A DNA stretch of 64,000 bases, taken from contig NZ_CP109178.1 in assembly GCF_036248255.1 (NCBI RefSeq), positions 2,108,001 to 2,172,000 on the forward strand, given 5' to 3'. Numbering within the stretch: the stretch's first letter is position 1; each line of letters opens with the position of its first letter. The notes beneath the pieces are model-generated. The model saw nothing but the letters and a program-made list of their open reading frames with translations, had not been told where the DNA came from and did not search any database. The DNA comes from Streptomyces sp. NBC_01717 (GTDB taxonomy: Bacteria; Actinomycetota; Actinomycetes; Streptomycetales; Streptomycetaceae). The position numbers and the translations under genes are program-made. Of this stretch, positions 43,057 through 54,545 are shown one piece after another.

Positions 43057-44208
43057 TCAGGCCACCGAGGAGATCCGTCCGGCCACCGACCGGCCGCTTT
43101 CGTGATGGATCGGGGTGTGCGCGCCGGTGAGTGGGACTCCGCTGCCGCCGCGCCGCTCGGCGACGATCTCGGCGGCGATCGACAGGGCGGTCTCCTCCGG
43201 GGTGCGTGCGCCGAGATCGAGACCGATCGGCGAGTGCAGCCTGGCCAGTTCGAGTTCGGTGACGCCGACCTCGCGGAGCCGCTCGTTGCGATCCAGATGG
43301 GTGCGCCGCGAGCCCATCGCCCCGACGTACGCGACCGGCAGCTTCAACGCCGTCTCCAGCAGCGGGACGTCGAATTTCGCGTCGTGGGTCAGCACGCACA
43401 GGGCCGTGCGCGCATCCACGGCGGTGGCCGCCAGATAGCGGTGCGGCCAGTCGACGACCACCTCGTCGGCGTCCGGGAAGCGGGCCTCGGTCGCGAAGAC
43501 CGGCCGGGCGTCGCACACGGTGACGTGGTACCCGAGGAATTTGCCGACCCGGACCAGGGCGGCGGCGAAGTCGATGGCCCCGAAGACGATCATCCGAGGC
43601 GGTGGGACGCTCGACTCGACGAGCAGCCCGAGCGGCCGGCCGCAGCGCGATCCCTCGGCGCCGATCGTGAGGGGGCCGGTCCGGCCCGCGTCCAGCATCG
43701 CGCGGGCCTCGGCCGCCGCGGTGCGGTCCAGCTCCGGATGCCCGCCGAGCCCGCCCTCGTACGAACTGTCGGGATGGACGAGGAGGGGGCGGCCGAGGAG
43801 TTCGGCAGGCCCGTCCGTGATCCGTACGACCGCCGCCGCCTCCCCTGTCGCCGCGGCGGCGAGCACGGCGGCGAACACCGGGCGTGCGGGGTCGTCCGCA
43901 CGTACCGGTGTCACCAGGATGTCGATGACGCCGCCGCAGGTGAGACCCACGGCGAAGGCGTCCTCGTCGCTGTAGCCGAACCGCTCCCGTACGGTGGTGC
44001 CGTCGTCGAGGGCCTGTTGGCACAGCTCGTACACCGCGCCCTCCACACACCCGCCGGAGACCGATCCGACCGCCGTGCCGTCGCGGTCGACGGCGAGGGC
44101 GGCTCCCGGCTGCCGGGGCGCGCTCCCGCCGACCTCCACGACGGTGGCGACGGCGAATTCGCGTCCCTGCCCGACCCACCGATGTAGCTCTTCGGCGATG
44201 TCCAGCAT
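43057..44208 (-). CDS. xdhC: XdhC/CoxI-family molybdenum cofactor maturation protein
   Basis: 383 residues. XdhC-type proteins bind Mo cofactor, help its sulfuration and insert it into xanthine dehydrogenase. The N-terminal part has GSAPRQPGAALAV and SVSGGCVEGAVYE, including the conserved Cys; the C-terminal Rossmann part has VFGAIDFAAALVRVGKFLGY, VLTHDAKFD and YVGAMGSRRTH. AAGGAGA lies upstream of the ATG. It begins 37 bp after the purine permease stop, so both are co-transcribed, completing the xanthine dehydrogenase locus. Confidence 0.92.
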   Translation of the reverse strand: MLDIAEELHRWVGQGREFAVATVVEVGGSAPRQPGAALAVDRDGTAVGSVSGGCVEGAVYELCQQALDDGTTVRERFGYSDEDAFAVGLTCGGVIDILVTPVRADDPARPVFAAVLAAAATGEAAAVVRITDGPAELLGRPLLVHPDSSYEGGLGGHPELDRTAAAEARAMLDAGRTGPLTIGAEGSRCGRPLGLLVESSVPPPRMIVFGAIDFAAALVRVGKFLGYHVTVCDARPVFATEARFPDADEVVVDWPHRYLAATAVDARTALCVLTHDAKFDVPLLETALKLPVAYVGAMGSRRTHLDRNERLREVGVTELELARLHSPIGLDLGARTPEETALSIAAEIVAERRGGSGVPLTGAHTPIHHESGRSVAGRISSVA

Positions 44209-44245
44209 GGCGTGTCTCCTTAAGCGTGGTGTTCAGGGTCGGGGG

Positions 44246-45709
44246 TCAGTTGACGCCCAGCCAGCTTTCGATCGGATGCAGAGCGAAGTAGACGACGAAG
44301 ATCACCGTCAGGCCCCACATGAAACCGCCGATCTCACGGATCTTGCCCTGTGCCACCTTGATCGCGACATAGGAGATCACACCGGCGGCGACGCCCGGGG
44401 TGATGCTGTACGTGAACGGCATCAGCACGACGGTGAGGAAGACCGGAACGGCGATCGCGCGGTCGCTCCAGTCGACGTGCTTGGCGTTCTGCATCATCAT
44501 CGCGCCGATGACGACCAGGGCCGCGGAGGCGACCTGGGGCGGCACGATCGCGGTGAGCGGGGTGAAGAAGAGGCAGGCCGCGAAGAACAGGCCGGTGACC
44601 ACGGAGGCGAGGCCGGTCCGTGCGCCTTCGCCGACGCCGGTCGCCGACTCGACGAACACGGTCTGGCCGGAGCCGCCCGCGACACCGCCGATCGCACCGC
44701 CTGCGCCGTCGATGAACAGCGCCTTGGACAGGCCCGGCATCCGGCCCTTGTCGTCGGCCAGCCCGGCCTCCGTACCGACACCGATGATGGTGGCCATCGC
44801 GTCGAAGAAGCCGGCCAGCACCAGGGTGAAGACGATGAAGCCGACGGTCATCGCACCGACGTCGCCCCAGCCGCCGAATTCGACCTTCCCGAAGAGGGAG
44901 AAGTCCGGGGCGGAGACCGCACTGCCGCCCAGTTCCGGTGGCGACATGTTCCATGCCTTGGCGTCGAGACCGGCCGCCTTGTGGACGACGACCGCGATCA
45001 CGGTGCCGACGACGATGCCGATCAGGATCGCGCCGGGGACGGCGCGGGCCTGCAGCATGAAGATCATCAGGAGGGTGACGCAGAAGATCAGGACGGGCCA
45101 GCCTGCGAGCTCGCCGTTGATGCCGAGCGTGACGGGCGGTCCGGTCGGCGAGCCCTTGCCGACGAACCCGGCCTTGTACAGGCCGATCAGGGCGATGAAG
45201 AGCCCGATACCCATGGTGATGCCGTGCTTCAGCGGGAGCGGGATCGCGTTCATGATCAGCTCACGCAGGCCGGTCACCACCAGGAGGCAGATCACCAGGC
45301 CGTACATCACGCACATACCCATGGCCTGCGGCCAGGTCATGGCGGGGGCGACCTGCGACGCGAGAACGCCGGAGACGCTGAGACCGGCGGCGAGCGCCAG
45401 CGGCACCTTGCCGACGAAGCCCATCAGCAGGGTGGTCGCGGCCGCGGCGAGCGCGGTGGCGGTGATCAGTCCCGGCTGGCTGAGCAGATGTCCTTCGACG
45501 TCCTTGCCGCCGAGGATGAGCGGATTGAGCAGCAGGATGTACGCCATGGCCATGAAGGTCGTGACGCCGCCGCGCACTTCGCGCGCGACGGTCGATCCAC
45601 GCTCGGATATGTGAAAGTACCGGTCGAGCCAGGATCTGCCGGCGGGGATGCGCGAGCCGGGGCCCGCCTCCTCCGCGATGGTCCTGGGCTCCACTGACTG
45701 CTGGGTCAT
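44246..45709 (-). CDS. AzgA-type purine permease (NCS2)
   Basis: 487 residues, about twelve to fourteen membrane segments. RYFHISERGSTVAREVRGGVTTFMAMAYILLLNPLIL is the AzgA subfamily start, and VFVESATGVGEGARTGLASVVTGLFF the signature near the middle. Members import hypoxanthine, adenine or guanine with protons. It lies between the xanthine dehydrogenase subunits and xdhC, as a feeder of the pathway. The 466-bp gap upstream suggests its own promoter. Confidence 0.93.
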   Translation of the reverse strand: MTQQSVEPRTIAEEAGPGSRIPAGRSWLDRYFHISERGSTVAREVRGGVTTFMAMAYILLLNPLILGGKDVEGHLLSQPGLITATALAAAATTLLMGFVGKVPLALAAGLSVSGVLASQVAPAMTWPQAMGMCVMYGLVICLLVVTGLRELIMNAIPLPLKHGITMGIGLFIALIGLYKAGFVGKGSPTGPPVTLGINGELAGWPVLIFCVTLLMIFMLQARAVPGAILIGIVVGTVIAVVVHKAAGLDAKAWNMSPPELGGSAVSAPDFSLFGKVEFGGWGDVGAMTVGFIVFTLVLAGFFDAMATIIGVGTEAGLADDKGRMPGLSKALFIDGAGGAIGGVAGGSGQTVFVESATGVGEGARTGLASVVTGLFFAACLFFTPLTAIVPPQVASAALVVIGAMMMQNAKHVDWSDRAIAVPVFLTVVLMPFTYSITPGVAAGVISYVAIKVAQGKIREIGGFMWGLTVIFVVYFALHPIESWLGVN

Positions 45710-46014
45710 GATGCCTGACTCCCAAGGTTCACAGGGGCACCCGCGATGGAGACTCGGAATGCGGGATTTGGGATGACTGCTTGGCTGCACGACCCGGGGG
45801 ACGGCCCGAGACGAACTGTTCATGCAGAGTGGATGTTCGGGTACTGCTCGGTGGTGCGGGTGTTTCCGGCACAGCGGTACTGCGGGTACTGCTGGGTGTT
45901 GCCGAGGACCGCGAGCGGTGCGGTACCCCGGGTCTCCGGGCGGTGCCGGCGGCGGAAGTGTGACGTTCCTGGAAGGCACGCACCGCCCGGAGAGTTCGGC
46001 GGGAGCCGCTCTCA
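45710..46014. other. Purine permease upstream region with GGTACTGC repeats
   Basis: About 305 bp without a credible gene; it should hold the permease promoter. GGTACTGC occurs three times in direct orientation (45840-45847, 45876-45883, 45885-45892), the first two 36 bp apart and the last two 9 bp apart. No consensus promoter hexamers are clear. It ends at the left target duplication of the MITE-like element. Confidence 0.4.
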
Positions 46015-46175
46015 GAGCCTGTCGGGTGACCTTCGATCGGAGAGCGGACGCGGCATGGTGCGTGCGATTCCAAGGCGCCGAGATGTCCTCGTAGCGGAGC
46101 TACCAGGGTATTTCGGCAACGCCGGAAGCGTGCGCGCCAGGGCGTGGCCGCCCGGTCAGGTCACCCGACAGGCTC
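46015..46175. mobile_element. 161-bp MITE-like element, IS5-type ends
   Basis: Perfect 18-bp terminal inverted repeats GAGCCTGTCGGGTGACCT (46015-46032) and its complement (46158-46175), flanked by the 3-bp direct repeat TCA (46012-46014, 46176-46178). TNA targets and GAGC-type ends are typical of part of the IS5 family. No transposase fits in 161 bp, so it would be moved in trans. The right TCA is the TGA stop of the xdhB-type gene. The first 28 bp and last 20 bp are identical to the 44-bp element at 61581-61624. Confidence 0.7.
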
Positions 46176-48560
<2,385 letters not shown>

Positions 48561-48562
48561 CG

Positions 48563-49156
48563 TCACACCGTCTCTTCCGCGCGGGCGGCCGCGAGGCGGA
48601 CCGCGTCGAGGATCGTCTCGTAGCCGGTGCAGCGGCAGAGGTTGCCGGAGAGCGCCTCGCGGATGTCCGCGTCGGACGGATCCGGGTTGCGTTCCAGCAA
48701 CTCGTCGGCGGCGACCAGCAGGCCGGGGGTGCAGAAGCCGCACTGGACGGCGCCGGCGTCGATGAACGCCTGCTGGATCGGGGAGAGTTCGCCGGTGTTG
48801 CGGGACTGTTCGGCGGCCGGCTTGGCCTCCCACCGGCGGGCCTGGTCGAGCGAGGTGCCGCAGGCGCCGGAGGCGCAGCCGCGGCCGGGGTGTGCCTCCG
48901 ACCGGTGGGCGGCGAAGTCGGCGAGGCCCTCCACGGTGACGACCTCGCGGCCCTCCACCTGGCCCGCGGCGACCAGGCAGGAGCAGACGGGGACGCCGTC
49001 GAGGCGGACCGTGCAGGAGCCGCACTCGCCCTGCTCGCAGGCGTTCTTGGAACCGGGCAGGCCCATCCGCTCGCGCAGCACGTAGAGGAGGGACTCGCCC
49101 TCCCAGACGTCGTCGGCCTCGTGCTTACGGCCGTTGACCGTGAAATTCACGCGCAT
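48563..49156 (-). CDS. Xanthine dehydrogenase, 2Fe-2S subunit
   Basis: 197 residues. Cluster I ligands are Cys40, 45, 48 and 60 (CEQGECGSC...CSC); cluster II ligands Cys139, 142, 174 and 176 (CGFCTPG, CRCTGY). It passes electrons from the molybdenum site to FAD. It is about 40 residues longer than typical small subunits because of an insert at about 79-122 that contains two more cysteines (Cys94, Cys99, GCASGACG) and an Arg/Ala-rich stretch. Two bases separate its ATG from the stop of the FAD subunit gene. Confidence 0.95.
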   Translation of the reverse strand: MRVNFTVNGRKHEADDVWEGESLLYVLRERMGLPGSKNACEQGECGSCTVRLDGVPVCSCLVAAGQVEGREVVTVEGLADFAAHRSEAHPGRGCASGACGTSLDQARRWEAKPAAEQSRNTGELSPIQQAFIDAGAVQCGFCTPGLLVAADELLERNPDPSDADIREALSGNLCRCTGYETILDAVRLAAARAEETV

Positions 49157-49158
49157 GA

Positions 49159-50049
49159 TCAGGCAGCTCCTTCGGTGCTGCGGCCGTTGCCGCGGTACGA
49201 CTCCCAGGTCCAGCCGAGGGTGCGGCGGGCCATGATTCCCACCGCGTGCCTGCGGTAGCTCGCGGTGCCGCGCACATCGTCGATCGGGTTGCAGGCGCCG
49301 GCGGCGAGCATGGCGAACTGCGCGGCGATGGACGGCGTGATGATGGTGCGGCTGTCCCAGAACCCGCCCTCTTCGAGCGCGGCGTTCAGGAATTCCTCCG
49401 CCTCCTTCGCCCGGACGGGTGTCGGGGCCGCGGAGCCGATGCCGGTACGGACCGTGCGGGTCTCGGGGTGCAGGGCGAGGCCGAAGGCACAGACGGCGAT
49501 GACCATCGCGTTGCGGGTGCCGACCTTCGAGTACTGCTGTGGCCCGTCGGCCTTCTTGATGTGCACGGCCCGGATCAGCTCGTCCGGTTCGAGGGCGTTG
49601 CGCTTGACGCCGGTGTAGAAGGCGTCGATCGGGATCATCCGGGTGCCGCGCACGGACTCGGCCTCGACCTCGGCGCCCGCGGCGAGCAGCGCCGGGTGCG
49701 CGTCACCGGCGGGCGACGCGGTGCCGAGGTTGCCGCCGACACCGCCGCGGTTGCGGATCTGCGGGGAAGCGACGGTGTGCGATGCGAGCGCCAGACCGGG
49801 CAGCTCGGCCCGCAGGTGCTCCATGATGTGGCTGTACGGCACGGAGGCGCCGAGCCGCACGTCCTCCTGGCCCACCTCCCACTCGGACAGCTCACCGATG
49901 CGGTTCAGGTCCAGGAGGTACTCGGGCCGCCGGTGGTCGAAGTTGATCTCGACCATCACATCGGTACCGCCCGCGATGGGCACAGCCGTCGGGTGCTCGG
50001 CCTTGGCGGCGAGCGCCTCCTCCCAGCTGGCGGGGCGAAGGAAGTCCAT
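49159..50049 (-). CDS. Xanthine dehydrogenase, FAD-binding subunit
   Basis: 296 residues from ATG 50049. VPIAGGTDVMVEINFD (27-42) and IRNRGGVGGNLGTASPAGDAHPALLA (100-125) are the FAD-binding loops of the CO dehydrogenase/xanthine dehydrogenase flavoprotein family. It passes electrons on to NAD+. First gene of the operon, divergent from pucR across 260 bp. Confidence 0.95.
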   Translation of the reverse strand: MDFLRPASWEEALAAKAEHPTAVPIAGGTDVMVEINFDHRRPEYLLDLNRIGELSEWEVGQEDVRLGASVPYSHIMEHLRAELPGLALASHTVASPQIRNRGGVGGNLGTASPAGDAHPALLAAGAEVEAESVRGTRMIPIDAFYTGVKRNALEPDELIRAVHIKKADGPQQYSKVGTRNAMVIAVCAFGLALHPETRTVRTGIGSAAPTPVRAKEAEEFLNAALEEGGFWDSRTIITPSIAAQFAMLAAGACNPIDDVRGTASYRRHAVGIMARRTLGWTWESYRGNGRSTEGAA

Positions 50050-50225
50050 GAGTGGCTCTCTTCTTCTCAATCGGGTCGTTCGCTGGGGCTGGGGACGGCC
50101 GACCCTCGATTGGCTTGTTCATGTGCTGTTAACGCGGTGTGTGGCCCAGTACACAACCGGGACTCCACGCGGTGCAGTCACCGAAACCATGAAGGAGTTG
50201 GCTGGTCTCCGTCCTCGTCTTGTAG

Positions 50226-50237
50226 ATTCGAACGAAT
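50226..50237. promoter_or_regulatory. Inverted repeat in the xdh/pucR intergenic region
   Basis: ATTCG-AA-CGAAT, 5-bp arms with 2-bp spacer, in the 260-bp divergent promoter region. The surrounding DNA is AT-richer than the coding sequence. A PucR operator or promoter element is plausible; no other support. Confidence 0.35.
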
Positions 50238-50309
50238 GGCGGGGCTCAGTAACCTCACCGCAATACCCAGTTTTCACCCGCATCAACGAAAGAGATCGGC
50301 GGCAACGAC

Positions 50310-52064
50310 ATGCGGCTGCGCGCACTGCTGGAAACCGATGCGCTGGGTCTGCGGCTGCTCGGCGGCGAGCACGAGCTCGACCGGTCCGTCCGCGGCGTCA
50401 TGACCACCGACCTGCGGGACCCGAGCCGCTATCTGACCGGCGGCGAGCTGGTCCTGACCGGCCTGGCCTGGCGCCGGGACGAGGCGGACTCGGAACCGTT
50501 CGTACGGATCCTCGCGGGCGCCGGGGTCGCCGGGCTCGCGGCCGGCGAGGCGGAGCTCGGCGAGATCCCGAGCGATCTGATCGAGGCGTGCGAGCGGCAT
50601 CACCTGCCGCTCTTCGCCGTCCACGAGACCGTCGCATTCGCAACGATCACCGAGTACGTGGTGCGTCAGGTCTCAGGCGAGCGGGCGGGCGATCTGGCGG
50701 CGGTCGTCGACCGGCACCGCAGGCTGATGACCTCGGGTCCGGCCGGTGGCGGCCCCGAGGTGGTCCTCGACCTGCTCGGCTCCGACCTCGACCTGCACGC
50801 CTGGGTGCTCTCCCCCACCGGCCGGCAGATCGCGGGCGCCGGTGCGCCGCTGCCCGGGCAGGTGGGCTCGACGCTGGCGGGCCACCATCTGGCCGCCACC
50901 CGCACCGGCCGCCGGGGTCCGCACCGGGCCACGGTCGACGGCGTCACGTATTCGCTGTTCCCGATCCGCAACACCAGCCGGGGCGCGGCCCCCGCCTCCC
51001 GCGACGTCCGCGAGTCGGTGCTCTCCGACTGGCTGCTCGCCGTCGAGGCCGACGCGAGCGACTGGCCGACCGCCCGGCTGGATCTGCTCCAGGGCGTCAC
51101 CCAGCTGATCGCGGTGGAACGGGACCGGCGCGACGCGGCCCGTACGGTACGCCGCAGGCTCGCCCAGGAAGTCCTGGAACTGGTCCAGACGGGCGCCGCA
51201 CCCACCGAGATCGCGGCCAGGCTGCGGGTCGCCGCCCCGGTCCTGCTGCCCGGCCTGGGTACCGCGCCGCACTGGCAGGTCGTGGTGGCCCGGGTCGAGT
51301 GGGGCGCGGAGGGTGCGCCGGGCCCCACGGGCGGGCCGGTCACATCCGGCATCGCGGGCGGCCCGGTGGCCCAGGCACTGCTGGAGGAGATCCTCGTCGA
51401 CCCGGCGGTCACCGGCCCCGACTCCGCCGACCGGATCGCGGTCGCGCACACCGGCGACGAGGCCATCGCCCTCGTACCGCTGCCCGCTCGCGCCGCATCG
51501 CCCGCCGACGCCACGGACCTGGCGGAGGCCGACGACACAGGCGGCGCGACGACGGCCAAGGACGACCCGGCGCTGCACGCCGACGCACTGCTCGCCGCCG
51601 TCCGCGAACCACTGTCCGCGGGCCTCGCCGACGACGGCCGCCTGACACTGGGTGTCAGCGCCGCCGTGCACTCCCCCGAGGGTCTGCGCGGCGCACTGGA
51701 GGAGGCCCGGCACGCCCGCCGGGTGGCGGCGGCCCGTCCGGGCCGGGTCTGCGCGGCCGGTCACCACGAGTTGGCCTCGCACGTCCTGCTGCTGCCGTTC
51801 GTCCCCGACGATGTGCGCCGTGCGTTCACCGCACGGCTGCTCGACCCGCTGCGCGACTACGACCGCCGCCACCGCGCCGAACTCATCCCCACGCTGGAAG
51901 CGTTCCTGGACTGCGACGGTTCGTGGACCCGATGCGCGGCCCGGCTGCACCTGCACGTCAACACTTTGCGCTACCGGGTCGGGCGAATCGAGCAGTTGAC
52001 GGGGCGTGACCTTTCCCGCCTGGAGGACAAGCTCGATTTCTTCCTGGCCCTGCGTATGAGCTGA
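50310..52064 (+). CDS. pucR: PucR-family purine catabolism regulator
   Basis: 584 residues. Residues 1-125 are the PucR N-terminal domain (VRGVMTTDLRDPSRYLTGGELVLTGLAWRRD). The C-terminal HTH_30 (about 520-580) reads LEAFLDCDGSWTRCAARLHLHVNTLRYRVGRIEQLTGRDL. PucR proteins activate purine-degradation genes when purine intermediates accumulate. It is divergent from the xanthine dehydrogenase operon and is its likely regulator. ATG 50310 lacks a strong ribosome site. Confidence 0.93.
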   Translation: MRLRALLETDALGLRLLGGEHELDRSVRGVMTTDLRDPSRYLTGGELVLTGLAWRRDEADSEPFVRILAGAGVAGLAAGEAELGEIPSDLIEACERHHLPLFAVHETVAFATITEYVVRQVSGERAGDLAAVVDRHRRLMTSGPAGGGPEVVLDLLGSDLDLHAWVLSPTGRQIAGAGAPLPGQVGSTLAGHHLAATRTGRRGPHRATVDGVTYSLFPIRNTSRGAAPASRDVRESVLSDWLLAVEADASDWPTARLDLLQGVTQLIAVERDRRDAARTVRRRLAQEVLELVQTGAAPTEIAARLRVAAPVLLPGLGTAPHWQVVVARVEWGAEGAPGPTGGPVTSGIAGGPVAQALLEEILVDPAVTGPDSADRIAVAHTGDEAIALVPLPARAASPADATDLAEADDTGGATTAKDDPALHADALLAAVREPLSAGLADDGRLTLGVSAAVHSPEGLRGALEEARHARRVAAARPGRVCAAGHHELASHVLLLPFVPDDVRRAFTARLLDPLRDYDRRHRAELIPTLEAFLDCDGSWTRCAARLHLHVNTLRYRVGRIEQLTGRDLSRLEDKLDFFLALRMS

Positions 52065-52105
52065 CTCGGCGGACCTACCACAGCCCTGCCCGCGACCGAC
52101 CGATT

Positions 52106-52119
52106 GTGAATTCATTCAC
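52106..52119. promoter_or_regulatory. Palindrome upstream of the TPR-like gene
   Basis: GTGAAT-TC-ATTCAC, a perfect 14-bp palindrome 83 bp upstream of the next gene. It is one of few AT-rich symmetric sites in the window and could be an operator. Confidence 0.35.
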
Positions 52120-52201
52120 CTGACCCCTTGGCCCGGCGTGCCATTCCGTGCTGAGATGCCGCCAGACTCAACAGCTCAATGGCGTGCTCGGGGAGGGCAA
52201 T

Positions 52202-53002
52202 GTGGCGCATACCGCCATGTCTGGTTCCGGAACGACAGCAGATGACGATCCGCCGCTCCAGACAGCGGTATGGCGGCTGCGGTCACGCGCCTGCTGGACG
52301 GATGCCGCCGCTCTGCTCGAGCACGACGCCGCCGCCGATCCGGCCGCGGCGCTCCAGCGGACGGCGCTGCTGACCGAGCGGTGCCTGTACACCGGCCAGG
52401 GCTGGACCGAAGCCGAGGACGCCCTGCGCACCGCCGAGGCCCTCGCCCACGACGACGCCGAGCGAGGGGCCGCGGCTTGTGAACGGGGTCACCTGGCGTA
52501 CGCGTCGACGCTTCTCGGGGTACGGGACCGGGCCGACGAGGCCCGGGTCGCGCTGAGCCGGTCCGCGGCGCTGCTCTCCCCCGCCGCCCCGGCGCGCCCG
52601 CTGCTCGACTTCCGCCGGGGCCTGATCGCACAGAACATCGCCGATTCGCCGCAGGCCGCCCGCGCCGCCTACCGCAGGGCGCACGCCGGGGCCACGGCCC
52701 AGGGCGACGAGCTGCTGCTCTCCTCCACCTGGCGCCATCTCGCGCTGCTCTCGCTGCGCGAGGGCGAAATGGCCGAGGCCCGGCACGGGTTCGCCGAGTC
52801 GCTGCGGATAAGGGAGGAGCTGGGCTACCTGGTCGGCACGGCCCCGGCCCTCATCGCCCTGGCGGACACCGAACCGGAACCGGAGGCGGCTGCGCGGCTG
52901 CGCGCCGAGGCGGGCCGGCTCTTCCGCCTCCTGGGCGGTGTCCCCACCTGGCTGGCCCCGCACCTGGACCCGCCCGCCGCGGGGACGGCCGAGGCCAACT
53001 GA
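52202..53002 (+). CDS. TPR-like helical repeat protein
   Basis: 266 residues from GTG 52202, with GGGAGGG seven bases upstream. Nearly all-helical and Ala/Leu/Arg-rich, with TPR-like helix pairs: LTERCLYTGQGWTEAEDALRTAEALAHDDAERG, RADEARVALSRSAALL and LREGEMAEARHGFAESLRIREELG. Such proteins mediate protein contacts; no catalytic motif is visible. Partner unknown. Confidence 0.7.
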   Translation: MAHTAMSGSGTTADDDPPLQTAVWRLRSRACWTDAAALLEHDAAADPAAALQRTALLTERCLYTGQGWTEAEDALRTAEALAHDDAERGAAACERGHLAYASTLLGVRDRADEARVALSRSAALLSPAAPARPLLDFRRGLIAQNIADSPQAARAAYRRAHAGATAQGDELLLSSTWRHLALLSLREGEMAEARHGFAESLRIREELGYLVGTAPALIALADTEPEPEAAARLRAEAGRLFRLLGGVPTWLAPHLDPPAAGTAEAN

Positions 53003-53025
53003 GCACGGGCCGCCACGGAGGACCG

Positions 53026-53466
53026 TCAGGCACGGCCCTCGACCGAGTCGCCCGGCTGCCGGCCCGCGTCGCTCCACTCGGGGGTCGGCGTCGGACGCGG
53101 TGGCGCGGGTGGCGGGGTCGGGCCGCGGTTCGGGTTCTGCGGGACCGCGGCGGCGGGTTTTCCGTTCTGCCCGCCGCCGTCGCGCCGGGGCGGCGTGACG
53201 GGGGATTTCGGCGGTGCGGGCTTCCTCGTCGGCGGCACGGAGACGGCGACCGCGGCGGAGGCGGACGGGCTCGCGGAGGGCGTCGGCGAAGGCGCGGCGG
53301 AATCGGCGGGTGTACGGGTGGGGCTCGCGCTCGGCGACGGCGTCGCGGGAGCGGGCTTCCCGGGAGGCTTCCGGGTGGACTTGCCGGACTCGGAGCAGCC
53401 CGCCGCCGCCAGTACCAGCACCACCAACAACGCGGACGCCGACCGAGGCCCTCGGTTCCGTATCAT
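53026..53466 (-). CDS. Proline-rich lipoprotein
   Basis: 146 residues from ATG 53466. Signal peptide with lipobox LAAAGC (Cys24), then a tail almost entirely Pro, Ser, Thr, Ala and Lys/Arg (SPSASPTRTPADSAAPSPTPS). It should be anchored to the outer membrane face as an extended, disordered chain in the cell wall. No folded domain, function unknown. Confidence 0.65.
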   Translation of the reverse strand: MIRNRGPRSASALLVVLVLAAAGCSESGKSTRKPPGKPAPATPSPSASPTRTPADSAAPSPTPSASPSASAAVAVSVPPTRKPAPPKSPVTPPRRDGGGQNGKPAAAVPQNPNRGPTPPPAPPRPTPTPEWSDAGRQPGDSVEGRA

Positions 53467-53553
53467 CCCCGCCCCTCGAAAACGATCATGCGATGAGAGG
53501 CACAGAGTATCCACAGCGGTCCGTGGATGTGGCGGCAGCCCGGACGAGGCAGG

Positions 53554-54486
53554 TCAGCGGTCCGCGCCGGCGAAGTGTTCGCGTACCAGCGACTGCACGA
53601 CGGGCAGGTCCTCGGCGATCAGCGCGTCGAGCAGCGCGGTGTGTTCCACGGCGTCGGCGAGGAGGTCGGCCCGGCGGGTGGCCGGGTTGTGCCCCAGGGG
53701 CCACTGGGAGCGGCGGTGCAGGTCGTCGGCGACCATCACGAGTTGCTGGTTGCCGGAGAGCGCGAGGACCGCTCGGTGGAAGGCCCGGTCGGACTCCGCG
53801 TAGCTGGCCCGGTCGCCCACCGCGGCGGCCGCGACCGTGGCATCGGCCAGCGGGCGCAGGGCGGTCCAGCGGGCCTGGTCCACGGTGCGGGCCAGCCGCA
53901 GCATGACGGGGACCTCGATCAGGGCGCGCACCTCGGCCAGCTCGGCCAGCTCGTGCGGGCCTCGCTCGGCGACCCGGAAGCCCCGGTTCGGGACGACCTC
54001 CACGGCACCTTCGATGGCGAGCTGCTGCATCGCCTCACGGACCGGTGTCGCCGAGACACCGAAGCGGGCGCCGAGCACCGGGGCGGAGTAGACCTGGCCC
54101 GGCAGCAGCTCACCGTCGACGAGGGCGGCGCGCAGTGCGTCCAGGATCTGCCCGCGTACGGAGTGCCGCTGCACCACGACGCGGGGCACGGGCGACTCGC
54201 AGTGGGTGTGCTCCCCGCGGGCCTGCTCGCCGCATGGCTGTTCACCGGGTGACTGCGCAACGGGTTGCTGCTCGTCCCGCGCCCGCGGGGCGCGCGCCTG
54301 CCCCGGCACCCGGTCGGGGGCCGCGGCCGACTGGGGGGCCGCGGATGCGGTGGACGTGTACGGCGGACGCACCTGCTGATGCGCTCTGCCCTGCTCCACT
54401 CCGACCTCCTCGGCCTGCTCCGGGCCGGCCCCGCCTGCGCCATGCCTCCTGTGCACGATAGGCGGAGGAGGGCGCAGTTCAAACAT
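53554..54486 (-). CDS. GntR-family transcriptional regulator (FadR/FCD subgroup)
   Basis: About 310 residues if ATG 54486 is used. GntR winged helix: RGQILDALRAALVDGELLPGQVYSAPVLGARFGVSATPVREAMQQL; then an all-helical FCD ligand domain with SYAESDRAFHRAVLALSGNQQLV. The first about 95 residues are low-complexity (Gly/Gln/Glu/Pro), so the true start may be internal, for example shortly before HSVRGQIL. It is divergent from the FhuF-like gene and shares its iron-box region; ligand unknown, often an organic acid. Confidence 0.82.
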   Translation of the reverse strand: MFELRPPPPIVHRRHGAGGAGPEQAEEVGVEQGRAHQQVRPPYTSTASAAPQSAAAPDRVPGQARAPRARDEQQPVAQSPGEQPCGEQARGEHTHCESPVPRVVVQRHSVRGQILDALRAALVDGELLPGQVYSAPVLGARFGVSATPVREAMQQLAIEGAVEVVPNRGFRVAERGPHELAELAEVRALIEVPVMLRLARTVDQARWTALRPLADATVAAAAVGDRASYAESDRAFHRAVLALSGNQQLVMVADDLHRRSQWPLGHNPATRRADLLADAVEHTALLDALIAEDLPVVQSLVREHFAGADR

Positions 54487-54499
54487 CGATCTCTTCGGG

Positions 54500-54518
54500 T
54501 AAGGTAAGGCTAACCTGC
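54500..54518. promoter_or_regulatory. Iron box (DmdR/IdeR-type) upstream of the FhuF-like gene
   Basis: TAAGGTAAGGCTAACCTGC matches the actinobacterial iron-box pattern TTAGGTTAGGCTAACCTAA at 15 of 19 positions, with the central AGGCTAACCT intact. It lies 28 bp upstream of the reductase start, where bound DmdR-Fe would block transcription in iron-replete cells. Confidence 0.75.
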
Positions 54519-54545
54519 AAACGATCGCGATTCGGTGGTCCCTGC

